From contig OZ022257.1 in the NCBI GenBank assembly GCA_963978905.1, positions 33,927,685 to 33,991,684 on the forward strand: DNA of 64,000 nt, given 5' to 3'. The DNA comes from Trichostrongylus colubriformis. Its lineage: Eukaryota > Nematoda > Chromadorea > Rhabditida > Trichostrongylidae. A program made the translations under genes and the position numbers. Positions 1 to 11,300 of this stretch are shown here, piece by piece. The notes under the pieces were generated by a model. It saw only the letters and a program-made list of their open reading frames with translations, was not told where the DNA came from and made no database searches. The first letter of the stretch is position 1. Each line of letters starts with the position of its first letter.

Positions 1-72
1 GACGAGGAAGATGAGGTGTCGAGAGTGCCAATTTTTGCCTCCAGCTTACTTTGTTTCCAAACCTCATAAATA

Positions 73-926
73 TTAGGTTGGACGGGAAGTTCTGGGACAC
101 CTTGTGAGAAAAATTCAATTTATTTTAATTTTACTCACATGTAACTTCAGTCACCAAAGTATGCACCATCGTGATCTACAATGTACTGCCAACGCTCAGG
201 AAGATCGTAGATACCCTTCCGGTAGAATTCGGGAGACTTCTGGTCAAAGAAGTTCTGGAGCCCGCTCTTGAGATCGTCGTCATCTTTGAACTGTCGCCCG
301 TCAAGGAAGTGGCTCAACGACCGGAATAGGTGGTAGTCAGTTGGGGACATGTCCGGGGAATATGGTGGGTGGGGAAGCGTCGTCCAGCCGAGGTCCTGGA
401 TCCTTTGACACGCCAACTTTGCCACATGTGGGTGAGCGTTATCGTGGAGGAAGAGGTCTTGGTCCATTTTTCCGGTAAGTTTTGGCGCTCCGGTGTCCAA
501 TTGCCTGCAGTAGAGATCGGCAGTGGCTGTCGTGTTGGATGGTAACAGTTTCCTATTTTTTTGAAAATTTTCAAAAAAAAAAAGTTTTTTTCTCAATGCA
601 ATTTTTTGAATATTTTCCTGTTCCAATTTGAGCCGATCGAGCCATCGGGCTGCCGCCATATGAGAGACAGTACCTGGGTCCATCGACTGGTTAATTTTGT
701 TAGTGGCCTCGCATGCTGAGGAACCGAGGCGGTGTTCGTGAATTTCGCACCTTTCGCGAAATTGCCGTAAATTCACTGCTAGTTGAAGCCGTAGAGAATA
801 TGAATGTGCTATTCAGAAGCCCTTTTCAGACGCTTCATATACCCCCCACTACCAAATGCTCCCGAAGCTTTACAGGTTTCTACAGGAAAAAACAAAAAGT
901 GTCCCAGAACTTCCCGTCCAACCTAA
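73..926 (-). mobile_element. Mariner element A, internally deleted
   Basis: The ends are inverted repeats: ttaggttggacgggaagttc on the left and its complement on the right, each next to a TA dinucleotide (71-72 and 927-928), the mariner target duplication. At 854 bp it is much shorter than a full mariner (about 1.3 kb). The minus-strand coding remnant keeps only the C-terminal half of the transposase. It sits inside a copy of the foldback MITE, so it is the younger of the two insertions. Confidence 0.9.
147..776 (-). pseudogene. Mariner transposase remnant (element A)
   Basis: The 209-codon frame ends in a recognisable mariner catalytic half: the second acidic residue in FLHDNAHPHVA, then PPYSPDMSPTDYHLF with the third aspartate (the D,D34D arrangement), and the usual C-terminal LPERWQYIVDHDGAYF. 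The N-terminal DNA-binding helix-turn-helix domains and the first catalytic aspartate are not in frame with this. About 345 residues is normal for the family, so this is a deletion derivative that cannot encode an active enzyme. Confidence 0.85.
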
Positions 927-1383
927 TACTAGGTAGTCAAAGGAATCGAAAAACAGATAGTAGCACTTTGCAGAGCAAAAAGAGCTCTATCGAAAACATA
1001 TTCAAGCTTTGTTGATGAAGGGAACAATGTGAAAAACAGGGTTAAAAAAGCCGCGGGAACTTATTCCTCAACCCAATATAAACTTCCAGTGAGCAGATGA
1101 GAAGAGTAAGTCCGTGTGACAAAGTGTGGAATAAAAGTCTTTTCGCCTCAGGAAAGGATATATAGCAATGAAACACATCGCAATTATGCAATCCGGCAAC
1201 ACTTGCTTGCAGTGTAGAGGTAAAAAAAAGAGGGGGAGGCGTTCCAGTAGCCGTAGAAGGAGGGGGTCGTACTAAAGCGGCTATTTCCCTCGACACCTGG
1301 GAGTGCCCTTATCCCAGCAAAATCCAAACAAAAGCTACTCATGGCATGGTATTATGCTTTGTGAGGCATTGGTGTGGATTCTA

Positions 1384-2945
1384 CAGTGCGTTTCATAACT
1401 ATAATGTCATCCTCAAATTTTCGGTTTTCAAAAGAGGCAGCTGACCGAAAAATTTTTAAGTATTTTTTATAGATTCCTCACCACAGAAAACCTCCCTATA
1501 CTAGTTTTGATAACATTAGCCTTCAGCCCAACATATTTATGAATATTTTCTCATTTTTGTGCCGTTTCATAATTATAAGGTCAACCCAAGAAACGGAGAA
1601 TTTGCTAGAGTTAACTGCGTATGCGAAGGAGCTTATAATGTGTGGCCCTCTCTTGTTTGAGAACGACACTAAGAAGCAGATTCGGTGAACTAGAAACTAG
1701 ATTTCGGAGAAACTCACTACAGATATTGTTCCAGTCTTCAACGATTGCCTGTTTCAGCAAATTTGCTTCCCAGAATTGACAATTATCGGGGTAAATATTT
1801 GAGGTGATGTCTCCTAGATCTCCCTAATAGAACTGGGACCATGACTACATGTTATCTATGGCTGAGCGTGCGTTTTTCGGGACTTTAACCGCAATTACGT
1901 TGACTGACCTACGTGAGCAACAGCATTGCCATACTTTAAGACGCAATTGTGAAGAGCCGATCGGCTCCAAAAGGCAACTGATTTCTTCGTAGGATCTTCT
2001 AGCAGTCTCTGGAGTCTATTCTGCAGGTTTCGGAGGCAAGGTTCAGTGCAAGCTCACTGTCGAAAAGAACTTAGGCCATCACCCTTCTCCTACAAAAATT
2101 GCCAAGGCTCCCGTAGATTGGCGCACTTCTCAGACCAAGCTAGTACTACCTCTACACGACAGCACCATACAAATAGAATATTTTTAGACTCAAAAATACA
2201 ATTCAGATGGTATTACTCGCATGCAGGGTGCAACAGCTATGCAAATTCAGTTTTTTCAATCCGTGCCCAAGAACAACTTTATGACTCAAAGTCATGCCGC
2301 CTCAGGGTGTAGTGTAGGTCTCGGAAACTGCTTCACTATCTCTTTGGTGATGTTTCTGCTCTTCCTCACTACTGTACGCGCTGTGGTTCCAGACAAGGAA
2401 GGTTCAACTCCAAATAAATCTGCCTAATGAAGGAGGTGCTGTAGGAAGTGATCCCCAAAATCCATTTCTCGTAAATGACAATGATCTCACGTGGGAGTCC
2501 AGAGCATCAAAAACATGTGAAGACACTGAATGACTCAAATGATATCCAATTCACAGGAAGCTCCCGATTTTTTGGAATTACTCTCAAACTGAGCCTAGCA
2601 CCACGAGCATCCAAAATCTGGGCTTTTCTCTCGGAACATAGCAGGTAGCCACAAGATGATTGAGCATGTATCACGAAGATGTATCTGGATTACATATCCA
2701 CCTTCACAGACTTGCTGGAGCCCCAACTTTTTTTCTTTTTTCAGGGTGACCTTATAATTATGAAACGATGCAAAAAACGAGAAATACTCTTAAAAACATA
2801 AGGTAAATGAGACTGCAACCAAAAATCGGATGCGGGGGTTATTTTGGGTGAGGAATCCGTCTATGAGACTGAAAAGATTCCTTAATGGGGTGTTGTCGAG
2901 AAAACCTAAAATTCAGGGGTGACCTTATAATTATGAAACGCACTG
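1384..2945 (+). mobile_element. Degenerate Tc1-like transposon
   Basis: The termini are inverted repeats: cagtgcgtttcataactata at 1384 and the complement ending gaaacgcactg at 2945, each flanked by TA (1382-1383, 2946-2947). A second subterminal copy of the repeat lies inside each end (about 1558-1590 and 2740-2766), a double inverted-repeat arrangement known in some Tc1-like families. The 1.56-kb length fits a full element. The interior has only a decayed plus-strand transposase. Near 2478 the frame reads NDNDLTWESRASK, like the DND box of Tc1 transposases. Around 2560-2620 a segment resembles the W-x-x-x-S-x-x-x-x-P-x-E third catalytic region, with stops between. Confidence 0.7.
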
Positions 2946-2947
2946 TA

Positions 2948-4312
2948 TTGGGTTGAGGAATAAGTCTCCACCGTTTTTTTAATCCCATTTTTCACATTGT
3001 TTCCTTTAACTTTTGACGAAGCTTATATATCTTTTCGATAGAGCTTTTTCTACTCTACAAAATGCTACTATCTGTTTTTTGATTTCTTCGACTACCTAAT
3101 ATTTACGAGCTTTGGAAATGAAGTAAGGTGAAGGCAAAAAATTGGCGTTTGCGCACCTCATCTTTCTCTTCTGCAATCGAGATTAAAAAATATATGTGTA
3201 TAGAGCTTTCTTAGCTCTACAGAATGATACCACTTTTTATTTGAATCGCTCAACTTTTGCTGTTTTTAAGACTCACAAATGCAGTACTCGCAAAAGTGTG
3301 CACTTTCGTTATCTTTTCTTCCTCGCCTACCGTCGAGATTGGAGAGAATGTGTGTATATGCATTCGATAGAACTTTTTTTGCTCTACAAGAATATTTCAC
3401 TGCTCTTTAGTGTCCTCTCATATTTTAGCATGTAGGAATAAGTTTCCACATGTTTTTCAATTCAAAATTGCGTCATGAAAACGAATTTTTTCGCCAGAGT
3501 TTCTCCTATCATTCGATAGAGCTTTCTTCGCTCTACAAGATATTATTCACGGTTTTTGTTTAAATAAATTTTTGCCGTTTTTTAGATCGTTTGAAAGTCG
3601 ACGAAATCGAGCATTTTCGTCACACAGGGTCGATAATGCTCGATTTCGTCGACATTTGAATCATCTAAAAAAGGGCAAAAATAAATTCTAATAAAAACCG
3701 TAAACTCTCTTTTGTATAACGAAGAAAGCTCTATCGAATGATAGACGACACTCTGGCGAAAAAATTCGTTTTCATTACGCAGTTTTGAATTGAAAAACAT
3801 ATGGAAACTTATTCCTACATGCTAAAATATGAGAGGATACAAAGATGAGTAGTAACGCCTTGTATAGCAAAAAGAGCTCTATCGAATGCGTATATGCACA
3901 TCTTCTCCAATCTCGATGGTACGCGAGGAGAAGGAGATAACGAAAGTGACCCTTTTGCGAGTACTGCATTTGTGAGTCTTAAATACAGCAAATAGTTGAG
4001 CGATTTAAATAAAAAGTGGTACCATTCTGTAAAGCTAAAAAAGCTCTATCGAAAGCATATACACCTACATTTTTTAAGCTCGATAGCAGAAGAGAAAGAT
4101 AAAGTGCGCAAGTGTCAGTTTTTTGCCTTCAGTTTACTTCATTTCTAAAGCTCGTAAATATTAGGTATTTGAAGGAATCAAAAAAAGATAGTAGCATTTT
4201 GTAGAGCAGAAAAAGCTCTATCGAAATGATATATAAGCTTTGACGAAAGATAGCGGGAACAATGTGAAAAGCGGGATTTAAAAAAACGGCGGGGACTTAT
4301 TCCTCAACCTAA
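2948..4312. repeat. 1.37-kb palindromic foldback element (complete)
   Basis: The left half (2948 to about 3600) is repeated as its reverse complement in the right half (about 3645-4312), so the element can fold into one hairpin with arms near 650 bp. Ends are ttgggttgaggaataagt and its complement, flanked by TA on both sides (2946-2947, 4313-4314). Each arm contains four spaced copies of a motif like tcgatagagctttcttcgctctacaa, about 165 bp apart (near 3035, 3199, 3364, 3512; complements near 3713, 3863, 4030, 4200). The centre (3597-3654) is a tight hairpin beginning gtcgacgaaatcgagcatt. No transposase. TA flanks and TTAGGTTG-like termini suggest mobilisation by a mariner. Confidence 0.85.
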
Positions 4313-4314
4313 TA

Positions 4315-5399
4315 CCTAAGCCTAAGAGGGAACGCATGTCATCTGAAGAAGGGATGAATCTCGAGATTAATGAAGATTCTTAGCCCCTCCCCAAAATCCT
4401 TATACTGTCCACCGCCACAATCATTCAACCGTTGTTTCGTCTTCCTCTCAAACTTTCCATTCGAAACCCACTGATTATGAAATCAAAACGAGTCCTTGAA
4501 GCGTGCCCTCATAGCAAATAGTAGCCACTCAAACGATTCGGACGGGGTGATTTATGGTCAATTGCCTAGAGAGGCAGTCTCTGGGTCTGCCCTCTTGGTA
4601 CATTCTTATCATTTTCCGCCTTCTTCTACACTTCTGCTTCTTCTCCTCCTACATTTCCTGCGATGTCGATGCTGTACGTTACATTGTGGGAGATCTTAAG
4701 CAGGCTAGCCATTTGGGGCAAAGCGCCTGCAGTGCAACAAAGCAATAATATTGACATCTCATTGGGAGTCGAATAGATTGAAAGTCTGCAACTGCAAATT
4801 AACACATCTCAAGTGACTTGAAAGGAGTGATCTAGCGTGTGATTGTATGATTCAATCATATCATCTCTGCTTCTCTCCCAAGCCCCATTTTTTCCTATGA
4901 ATGTTCAGCTGCTACTTCAGTTTTCGAAATGTTTATATCGTGAAAACCACATTTTCCTTAATTTTCGTGAACCCACTCCTCCCTCAACCGCCTGGTGGTG
5001 TGCCCGCAATGCAAATTGTCCCATTTTCCGTATAGATCCTCCATGAATCAACCCTACCAATCCCTATCATGCGGTATGTAGCTGTGCCGTTATGGCGACT
5101 GTTTATGGGTCCGAGCAGGTCCGCAATATTTGTCAGCCAGCCACCCAGCCAGCCGTACGGCCGGCCAGTACGTGGAGGGAGCGAGCGACACATACCTGAG
5201 AGTGGGCGTGGCGACGCTCGGTCGGTTGCCATGCTATCTGTGCGCGTGAAACGAACACCGGCTCTGCCTTCTCATCGCTGTCCTTCCTAGTGCTCTTCTT
5301 CCTGTATCATCCTTGTCGCCATCGTTCCTCTCCGTCTCATGTTCGGCTACTAACAACTGACGTATCGAGATCTAGCAACTTCATCACTAGAGGCCGACT
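4315..5399. other. Intergenic / 5' flank of transporter gene
   Basis: No gene with recognisable protein features was seen here. Short frames exist but none has splice-compatible partners or a known motif. The stretch separates the transposon block from the first coding exon and should contain the promoter. No confident TATA or initiator can be named. Confidence 0.4.
5389..5390 (+). promoter_or_regulatory. Possible trans-splice acceptor of the transporter gene
   Basis: The AG of ttcatcactag lies nine bases before the ATG at 5400. Nematode messages often receive a spliced leader at an acceptor close to the start codon, so this is a plausible site. The upstream polypyrimidine context is weak. 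Inference only. Confidence 0.25.
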
Positions 5400-8300
5400 A
5401 TGTTCGGCTATGATGACTCATACGGCTACGCTACTGCCCTACTCTCTGTTGCCCCCTATGCCACTCAGCTGGCTTTAGCCCCAATCACATGGATCTTCTT
5501 CTTCCCGCTATTCGCTCTACCAGCCATATCATTAATGCTGTCCGTTGGCAGCCTTTCTACGCATGGACCTGTGCTCACCTACAAACGACTCGCTCCTATC
5601 GCTTCAGGTAATTTCTTTCTTCTATTAATTTTTACGTATACTGATCAATCCATCGTAAAGGCGATTAACCGGTTTCTATTTCCTCGGCACGAGCGTTGCT
5701 ATGGCGGTCACCATCAATAGCCAACAATTGAACACGCGCTGTCAATCGGCATCGACACGTTGACAACTGATTGATTGGGCCGATCATACAAAAAACTGAA
5801 ACATTTCTATCGGCTCGAACAACTCTTTTTTTCGCGAAATAGCACTTTTAGTATTCGTATGAATCTGTCAATGCATGAAGGTGGCATAACCTTTGATAGA
5901 ACAGTCAGTGGTAACCGATGCGTTCGCGCCTGATGGCTCGTTGAAGGTCAGCCGCATGCAATAAAATGGCCAAACCTCAGCCGCTCACAAACTCATGTAC
6001 GCGCGTTTCTTGGCAGGAATTAAAGCTTACTCCAGCTAGTCCGAATCTACTAATTGTGGTGATCCCGATACAAAGAACGGATCAATTAAAGTCGGAGAGG
6101 GGACGTAACATCTCACCGACGTCGAAGCTCCTTCCCTCCATAGTCTCAGGCTAAAACTCAGATCCACTCCTCCCCATGAAAAAGCATTTGTCAACTGTCA
6201 AAGCATATGTCTCATCTGCTTTCCCTGAGCCTAGGGAGGGAAAAGAGCTCGACGTCGGTGAAAATTTTGCGCTCCCCCCCCCCCCCCTTTAATTGACCCC
6301 GAAGAACTTCATCGTTGTTCGATGCCCTCGCCGCTAGAACGGTATAATGCGTCGAATCATCCTTCAACCCTAGAAAAATCAGCAGAGGTGATCATAATTT
6401 GAGCGGTGAAAGCGGTAGAGAGGGCGCCCAATTGGCGAGTGGAATGAGTGAATAGTACAAGAATTTTTCATTGATCGTGCTGATTTTTGACTTAAGAATC
6501 GCGAAGAAATGCTGACAGTTATCTTTATTTTAACAGAAGTAGGAGAAAAGCTACAAATTTCACAAATTACCGCGGATACATTTGTTTACAGTTTACAGTT
6601 TACATATCTTTTCAATTTAAAACATGGTCAGTTTTGTGTTCGACATAACAATGTTCATATTCATTCGTGTTACCCTTATTTTTGAATTTCTTGGAACTTT
6701 TCTACGTAGGTATCGGCTGGGCACTCACATGGCACGTAGCCGAGCGACTGTACGTCGAAGGACTTCGAGCTGCTCAGAATCTCCTATATCTAGTATTTTC
6801 ACTCCGGTTCAATCTCGATTGGGCTACTACGTGTGGGCATTCCTACAATTCGAGGTTTGCCCTGCTCCTTCTCTCTCTCCACTGCTTCGGCTTGATTTGA
6901 CGTGTATCGTTGTTGTGTTCAGGTACTGCGTGAATTTTAACGAACCAAATATCACAGTGGGTGACTTTCATCACAGTCCAGAGAACCATTGGCCAGCACA
7001 AGAGTTCAACAGGTTCGCTATGTTCTTTTATTTTATTTTTCTTCGTTTTGATCGTACTTCTCTCTCTCGAATATTCGCCCTTGCTATTCTTCCTATCGAT
7101 AAGTAGGCAAACGTGAGTGTTTGCGTGTTTGTAGAAACACAGGGTTTGAACTGGCAAATCGATAGACGTGTATTTGACTAAGCCCCACGAGCGCGTACAT
7201 GGACGCGAGGAGTGGTGGGCGAGAAAATTGCGCTGCTAGTGATAAACGAGCCTTTTCGGGACAACTGACATGACATGAAAGCAAAAAAAGTCAATGAAAA
7301 GGTAAAATGGCCTGCCGTCGGCCTACTTCTGGTAAAGGCTGAAGTGAAAGCTGCATAATTATTTATAAATGGGGATGATGGGATTCGAACAAAGGTGTTC
7401 ATTAATGGGACTGTATAACTAATTTGGAGAGAGAGATGTCGTCAATCTGGCAAAGTAACCTAACCGCATTTTTATGTCATCTTTTCATCTACATATCACA
7501 TGTTTTGCTATAATTGCTTTCGTGAATCACGATCGAGAGTTTCCGACCAGGAATTCAAATGCCTTTCGTACGTCAAATGCCTTAAATACGTGATTCCTCA
7601 GGCAGCTCCCTTTCCCCTAACAGATGTTGCTAATATACTAAACATTCGTCCACATATCTCACGCGTTTCTAACCCTAAAAATGTCGTAGATCGATCGATA
7701 ACGATGTCTTATTATGCGATAAATGCGATTAACGATCGACGACCTCCCAGAGATAAGACTACAACGCGAATCTCGTTTTCCGGACCCAAAGTACGAGCCT
7801 CTATATGAGGTTTTCAGAGCCCGCTTGAATCTGGTTTCCTGGCCGAGGAGTTCGTTTGAAACTGTTGGAACTTCATTTGGATTCTACTCGGGGTGATCCA
7901 CTGTGCATACTTTACCGGGAAATGTAGCATCCATTGCCATTTCCTTCCTCTGGAGCAGCCACAGTTTCATCAGTCAGCGCGTTTGGTCGCGCAGGAGTAG
8001 AAATGGAAGTTTGCCGCTTGGACGCACATTGTGGTTCATGGTTGTTCCGTTCATGTTTCAACTCCGCCCTGCTCCGTTTCCCTTGATAGCCTAGTAGTAC
8101 TTACGATAAACGACCATTGATTGACATGATATTTCGACAATTCTTTCAAAGTTCGTGACTTCGCCAATGCGGTTTTTTTTTGAGTTCTTTGATTGAGTTT
8201 TTTGTTCAAAGCTGTGATGCGGTGGAAGTGTGGCAGTGGCTAGTAGCGCCCCTTCCACTGGTATAGTTCGGGGATCGAGTACTGACTTATGCACGCCTAG

Positions 8301-11300
8301 GTCAACCAAGCTCACCGTAACTCGGTGTCGGTGAACTGGTTCCAGTTCAGACCCCATGGGAGGATAAACACTCCAACTTGTGCGTAAGCTAGCCTAGCAA
8401 TGGTTCGAGCCAAACAGCATTCAAATGCCACTAGGGTTGTGAATGGAAATATAATGCGTGGCGCATAACAGAAGGGATTGATCAACGCCTATAATTTGTT
8501 CTTTATCCTGTTTACAAAGCTGCAATTGTATGAATAACCGATCGAAAATAGTCAACAGCAAACAATATGGCGAAAACACCATGTAGTGCCCAAAACACCA
8601 GCAAAACCATCGAATATACAGCTGTATGTACGTATGAGAGAAGTACTTGTTAGTGGAGCCAACCTGAATCGCCAAATGAAGCGTGGCGTGTTATGTATCT
8701 CTAGACATTGCTGGAATCTCGTTGGAACCAGCTAGCTGAGTGAGTAGACAAATTTCCATTTTTACATCATCGGGAGCATTTCACATTAATTGTAAATGGG
8801 TTTTCGACCAATTTGCGGGTGTGTTTCGACAAGGTTGCGGTTATGGTCCGACTAGTCTGCGGGCGTCAGCTTTTTGCAGATAGAAGTCCAAATACAATAT
8901 AGAACTAAGTACTTGGTTGGAGAGCAAATGGTTAAGACAAATGTCAGCATGGTTGTAGTTTAAGGAATCTTATTTATTCCATTCATGGAACTGCCATGTG
9001 TTCACGTGTCCTGCCAGAGGTCTGAGGTAAAATATGGAAGAAAGGCTTCGCAAAGGGAGACAGCATCTATTACGCCACAAGGAGGCTTTGTGCAAGATGC
9101 CGTTCGCATGAGTTTCACCAGTGTGGTGACTAGGCGGAAGAATGGCGCCTATTTGTGGCTGAGAGGTATTATCTCTCTTTTTAAAACAGTGGTTCAGTTG
9201 ATACATATAATGTTCGTCCTTATGACAGCGATGAATACAGAGCCTGATTCGGGCAGAACGTAATGGGATATGAGGCTATCCTAGTCCCGCCCCTTATGGA
9301 GCGGGGGTGGCCGCGGGTTGTGCGCTACAACCCACAACAACCTGAACTTATAACTTTTATTGATTTTACTTCTATAAGCTCTTCACTGACTGTCTTCACT
9401 TCTTTTTTCTTCTCTCGTGGTAGTTTTCGATCACAGCTTGGATCACACCTCTGACTCTCCCTCTTCAAAGATCTCTCAAAACCCCCGAATTATTCGTGAA
9501 ATCGGTGCACATTCGAATCCGCAGAAGAATTGTGCTCTCTTCTAATGCCACAGTGCATGTCTCACGTGCAGTATGTGATGATTATGCATATTGTGCTGAT
9601 TGGAAGCTTTGCACCGATGGTATTGCATGGTGAAACGTCTCGCTCCTGATTAAAACTGGATTTCGCAGTGTTTGTTTTCCTATTGCATATCACCTATTCT
9701 AAGTGGATTGGATGCAATGCACTGCCGGTGGCTCCAGAACAGGGGGTAAACCCTTATAAAACCTGAAGGGCACATGACTCGGTGCTGTGCTGAACTTTCG
9801 TCATTCCTGTGCCATCCTATCTGTTTTTCCCTTCGTAATCGTGCTCATGGTGATTTCGAGCTATTTTTGTAACGAATTCTCCCTCTGCCGCATTGGAAGT
9901 GTAAAAATAAAAACATAGGCGGGGAGTAAAGGTGACCAGACAAAAAGATCTGAAGCAGAAGCAGCAATGGTTGTAAACGCTGGTTGTGGATATGTACGGT
10001 AGGACCAGAAGGTTGAGTGGTTAGTGAGCTGGAAACGTATCATGTCTGTAGACCTTGTTTTGTTGTACTCAGATCAAGTTCGTGTACGACGACCAAGTAG
10101 AACAGGCAGACCTCTGAAGCTATGAGGAACAAGGGCTTCTCCATTCTGCTCTGCCTGTAGTTCATTTGAGCGAGAACCCTTGAGTGGATTCCACAAGCGT
10201 GTTCTTTTGCTAATGCCACAAGTTATAGAGCACAGTGGGCATTTTTGACATGCAGAGACACCAGCGAGATCCCCTCGCTTCAGGGACATTCTGCTTCTCG
10301 TATAGCGTAGATTTATGCTTTTATGCTTCATCATGGATTTGAGGAAGCCACATTACAAGCAACAGCAACGAAGTTCCACATACCCGTTCCATGGTTGTCA
10401 AACGTATTATGGCGTTCCATCGCGAAATATGGATATCCAAACAGGGCCTGTGTATTACGGAAGTGGTATTGATGACCCTTCTAGCGATACTTCAGCGGTA
10501 CTTCTTCAAAATCGGACTCGTCAACTTTCTCTTCAATTTTCGGATCATCTGCTTAATTCGTTTTTCCAGTATGACTATGAAAAAATCAATCGGCAATATT
10601 CAATGGCTAATAGCACGTGGTTGACAATTCTCAATTAAAGGGGCGTCGCATCTCGTCCCTTTTTTCGGGGACTTGAGCTATTCTGTTCAGCCAGCAGTAA
10701 TTCCAAATAAATACGCTAGAAAGACTTCAGGAAAGTTCTCTATCCCAAATTCATGTATGGTTGATTTTCTACGAAAAGTTAGAAATTTTCGAACAGTGTC
10801 TTCATGATAATCTGGTATGAATTGCTTTGAAAACCCTACTAGTGATATTCCAGCTGTATCAAATATCCTATTCATCAAATCTCTTTTCGTTTTTTGGTCC
10901 ATATGTTTAATCAATTTTCGGATATCAGCAGGAAGGTAGTTGAACAGCCAGTGTCAACTGGTGAAAAGCACGTGAGTGAAGCTGAAGAATTTCAAATTCA
11001 TACAAAAGATGACTCATGTGCAGTGCTGGGCACTATCCTTCGAAGTTATTGTACTTTGTAATGTTTTGGCGTGGTCAAGCGTTGCCATGACGCTCATTTT
11101 CTTGATTCTGAGAGTGAGTGAGCAATTTGTAACAAAACGTGTCCATTTTGATGGTCGCCCTTATTAAGAATACTGTGACTTTGAGGGAAGGAGATGATTG
11201 TGTCGATTGTCTTGTAATCACACTTTCTCGGCCTAAACTACTCTGATATATTAGGTTGGTGAAAAAGTCCTGGGACACCAATTTCAAAAAAAAGTTAAAA

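Larger units (their letters stand above)
1..1076. repeat. Foldback MITE, right arm only, split by a mariner
   Basis: Positions 1-72 and 929-1076 match the right arm of the complete foldback element at 2948-4312 (compare about 4090-4312), including the motif agagctctatcgaaa and the terminus ttattcctcaacccaa followed by a TA. The copy is entered by the window edge on the left and is interrupted by the mariner at 73-926. The rest of the element would lie to the left of the window. Non-coding and non-autonomous. Confidence 0.8.

Noticed and set aside
7370..7400. Sequence gatgggattcgaac resembling a tRNA T-arm/B box on the minus strand
   Set aside because: The bases around it do not pair into a T stem or an acceptor stem, and no A box was found at the right distance.
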